Source: Phoronis australis (taxonomy: Eukaryota; Phoronida; Phoronidae). From it: DNA of 64,000 nucleotides. Every line of letters starts with the position of its first letter. Positions within the stretch are counted from its first letter, which is position 1. The position numbers were made by a program, and so were the translations under genes. Under the pieces are notes generated by a model. It had not been told where the DNA came from and ran no database searches. It was given only the letters and a program-made list of their open reading frames with translations. Positions 61,301-64,000 of this stretch are shown one piece after another. The DNA is taken from assembly GCA_002633005.1 (NCBI GenBank), contig NMRA01000736.1:36790-100789 (forward strand), written 5' to 3'.

Positions 61301-63439
61301 ATCGACTAATTCTTAAAAAAGATTGAAGGGTCAAATATATGTAAGATGAGACAATGTAATAATTTGCCATGAAATAATTTCATACAAGCCACCAAATGAC
61401 CCCATACACTGAAAAACACAAAAAGAGTGCCTACAGCCTGAGTGTGACAAAAATGCTCAATAAAGTAGGTGACAGATTCTTACCGCTTGAAAATTCCCGG
61501 AATCGGCTTTTTTAACACAAAACACAACATAACAGGTCGGAGTAGAAATAACATGTTGACTCCAGTGCAATAGCAACTTGACATGTATTCCTTTAGGTCT
61601 TTTGTTGTTTGCTATACTCTAGAGCATCTTAGGATTGATTTTGTATGAATATTTTTGCATCCTGAATTTCCCAAAAGCTAAACATTTCTTTACTAACACG
61701 GGGTACCAACAGAAAAACAACAAGTTCACTAAAGTAACATTTTCTTTTATTTACATTTTATAATGTGGTACAACTGTTTCATTTTAATAAGTTGAATTCT
61801 ACTAAGATTAACTAGATGACATTATAAACTACAACTTTTCTGCAAATACTTTTGAGATTGAAAAAAACCAAAGCATTTAGTTAAAATCTGTAACAACTTC
61901 TTCATTTAATTTTAAAGATGCCTTTGTAATATTTTATGGTTTTAAGTTTCTTAGTTGTGAGAAACATTTTATCATTCAAGTTTAGAAATTGAAATTATAA
62001 CCTAATGTTATTTTTATTGGCTGAAAAATTGCAATTTCATGGGTGTGACGGACGTACGTGACGGACGTACAAATTTGCTGTTCTTCTGTCACACAATTTT
62101 TGACTAAACGAATAATCCCTGGGATCCAAAATTTTGGTCAAAATTATTGAGTAACAAGTTAAAAGAGAATCTGAAATTATTTTTATTTTGATTGAAAACA
62201 TTTAAAGAAACTAAACTTTTTAACACTCTTTTATGATGGACGTACGACACCATGATATCTAGGAGTTGACCTTTGACCCCAAGAGGTCATTGATGTGCCC
62301 AAGTGTAAATGCTATCATTTATGAAGTTTGAGATTCATGTGATTGCACAATATTAATAGTATAGTGAAAACCCTATAATCAGCTTTTTATGACAATAATT
62401 AGCAACACACATGAAATTCGAGCTAAATTTTTAGGGTCAAGTGACCCCAAAAATGGGTCCATTTAAGTAAAAACCTGAAAGTTATAGGACAGTCAAATAT
62501 ATGTCCTAAAACAAGAGAGAATGGACTTTCAGATGAGACCAAAAATGTTAGTGTAGCTACAATTTTAACTTTTATGTCGAAGTTAACCTTTTCACGGAAT
62601 TGCCCATAAATGACTTGCAGCATTTCGAGGGCATGAGTTAAGAATGTTCAGTCATTGAGAATTCCTATGACAACTTACCGCTAAGGACCCGAATAAGTAA
62701 ATAAACAAAACAACTTACGAACCTTTCCTAAAAATAGCTGTCCCTTTTCAAAGACTTTGTTCGTTGTCTCCGATATAGAAAGTAGCCTTTGAAAACAGAC
62801 CTGCACTGGATGGGAAGATCTTGCTGGTTAGCTGCAGTCAACTGCATAAAACAAGTTTTTATCCATTCAGGGACGGTTGCAGAAGAGATGCATATCTCGT
62901 CTGCCTGGTACTAGCACTCAAACCTAAAAACCAAAGGTCACGTGAAAACAGTCATGATTTTTCCATATCAACGTGTAATATATTTCCGGACGACATACAT
63001 GTACAATATAGGATATAGGGAGTAAACGAAGAGTCTAATGGATATTCAGTTATCACGTACACTTTGGGCTTGGATTGTAATCTTACCTCACTAACCAATA
63101 TCGAGTCGGCAGCATAAACATTCAGCATTGAATGATGTAACTGTCACTGATAAACCTACTAGGAATCATTCTAAACATGAATAATACTGCTTTGACGTAC
63201 GAAATGATCTCTAGTGCTACGTCATTGAATATTACACATCAAAAACAAATCTGACTGGCGACTGCTGCGAAGTCGACACCGGCCAGTACATCAGTTAGCA
63301 GGCGTTAGTATTGTAAACATGGACTAATCGTTAAAATAATCACAAGCCTTACCTTACTTACTTCATCTCATGCAAGCACCTTTTTCACGCAATCTCAGAT
63401 TCAGTTGGCACGGCTGCAAGCCATTTTATCATGTACATG
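58313..63439. other. very AT-rich region with repeated GACGGACGTACG motifs
   Basis: No gene is recognised. Motifs of the type TGACGGACG/GACGTACG occur at 60063, 60245, 60263, 62046, 62060 and 62236 in otherwise AT-rich sequence. A relic of possible coding origin lies on the - strand at 58985-59222. Confidence 0.5.
58985..59222 (-). pseudogene. unrecognised coding-like relic
   Basis: The - strand frame reads TPAVLNGTMYTPVALEKLEK, CESQY, a stop (59146-59144), then IRKCVSELFEYKKELYLTAT and PASLVGKDAFSLA. The composition is protein-like for about 75 codons with one stop. I do not recognise the family; a transposon origin is a guess. Confidence 0.3.
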
Positions 63440-64000
63440 TATTAAAGGTGAAGGCAACCTTTTTCATTTCATTTTGAGCTAAAATAAGGTTGATTGGTTA
63501 TCCTAGACATATTTTCCACTTTATTACAGCTTTGCGTAATTTTGTTAATGACTCGTCCGCTACTCCGGAAGTGACGTTTTAGGAGGCAATCATTTCGCGC
63601 CAATTTCTTTTCATATAGTCTGACTGTGAGAGCTGCCGAGTCAGTCATTGTTCTACCTCGGTTGTGTCAAGTTACGTCGTCGTTTGCTTTCATTTACTAG
63701 TCAGTCAACATGCCACACTGTTGCTGCGTACCGGGATGTACTAATTATCGTCTCAAGCGCGCTTTAGGAGTACCTTAGCATCGCTTTCCGATGGATGACA
63801 CACTTCGCCGTACTTGGCTCGTTCGTGTGAAGAACGCAGCGTTACCCGTCCACGCAACGTACAAAGCAGTCGAGAATTACCGTGTGTGTGGCAAGCACTT
63901 TCTGCCGTCCGATTACGAAAGGGATTTGTACGCTGAACTGATGAAGGTACCTGCGAAACAACGCCTGAAGAAGGATGCCATTCCGTCTGTGTTGATTCCC
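63440..64000 (+). pseudogene. THAP-domain gene of the same element family, with in-frame stop (runs off window)
   Basis: The 270 bases before the start codon match the arms of the fold-back element at 57.4-58.3 kb. From ATG 63710 the frame gives MPHCCCVPGCTNYRLKRALG, then a stop TAG (63776-63778). It then continues open with HRFPMDDTLRRTWLVRV, a VCGKHF zinc pair, and KDAIPSVLIP at the window end. Apart from the stop, all THAP signatures are present: Cys pair, Trp, C-x2-H and the Pro near the end. THAP domains are the DNA-binding part of P-element-type transposases. Whether a transposase core follows cannot be seen. A nonsense mutation in a decaying transposon is most likely. Confidence 0.78.

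Noticed and set aside
59400-62700. Possible origin-like or centromeric AT-rich sequence
   Set aside because: AT richness alone is no evidence, and no tandem array is present.
1-64000. CRISPR arrays, bacterial operons or ribosome-binding sites
   Set aside because: The window is intron-bearing animal DNA; no regularly spaced direct repeats with unique spacers were seen.

Overview
This is a eukaryotic, animal genomic window. Its two recognisable genes are split by many introns with clean GT/AG borders, and most of the rest is AT-rich non-coding DNA littered with decayed transposable elements. An ammonium transporter of the AMT type (absent from vertebrates), a secreted or surface protein combining thrombospondin type 1 repeats with a neurexin/CNTNAP-type fibrinogen-like module, P-element-like THAP sequences, and a very high density of the palindrome TACATGTA all suggest a marine invertebrate such as a cnidarian; the species cannot be named from the sequence. 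A 745-base run of N (22177-22921) and a single N (54233) show it is a draft assembly.

Layout. 1-6.5 kb: 3' part of an adhesion/matrix-type gene on the + strand (two TSP1 exons, three fibrinogen-like exons, then two homologous last exons of identical length). 8.2-8.9 kb: broken THAP-domain relic between short inverted repeats. 13.3-14.4 kb: decayed non-LTR retrotransposon. 15.1-19.1 kb: an approximately 4 kb element with diverged inverted repeats of about 500 bp, enclosing remains of one long protein with nuclease-like motifs and a Cys-rich tail. 20.1-30.2 kb: ammonium transporter on the - strand, with seven exons visible and the middle part probably hidden in the assembly gap. 35.8-39.6 kb: one LINE cut by three later insertions (an LTR with primer-binding site, a CAGTGGCGGAT-type element, and an antisense RTE-like LINE). 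43.3-43.9 kb: gypsy-type gag relic with a MITE end abutting it. 48.1 kb: 111-bp hairpin MITE with target duplication. 53.4-54.2 kb: long copy of the CAGTGGCGGAT family with a tRNA-like insert. 57.4-58.3 kb: fold-back element whose two arms both carry the start of a THAP gene. 63.4 kb to the end: another copy of that arm running into a full THAP domain with one in-frame stop.

The two host genes are unrelated and face opposite ways. The most interesting material is the mobile DNA: the long-inverted-repeat element with a nuclease-like protein, the fold-back THAP family, and the clear insertion chronology inside the 36-39 kb LINE. Large stretches (about 9-13, 30-35, 39.6-43, 44-53 and 58.3-63.4 kb) hold no gene I can recognise.
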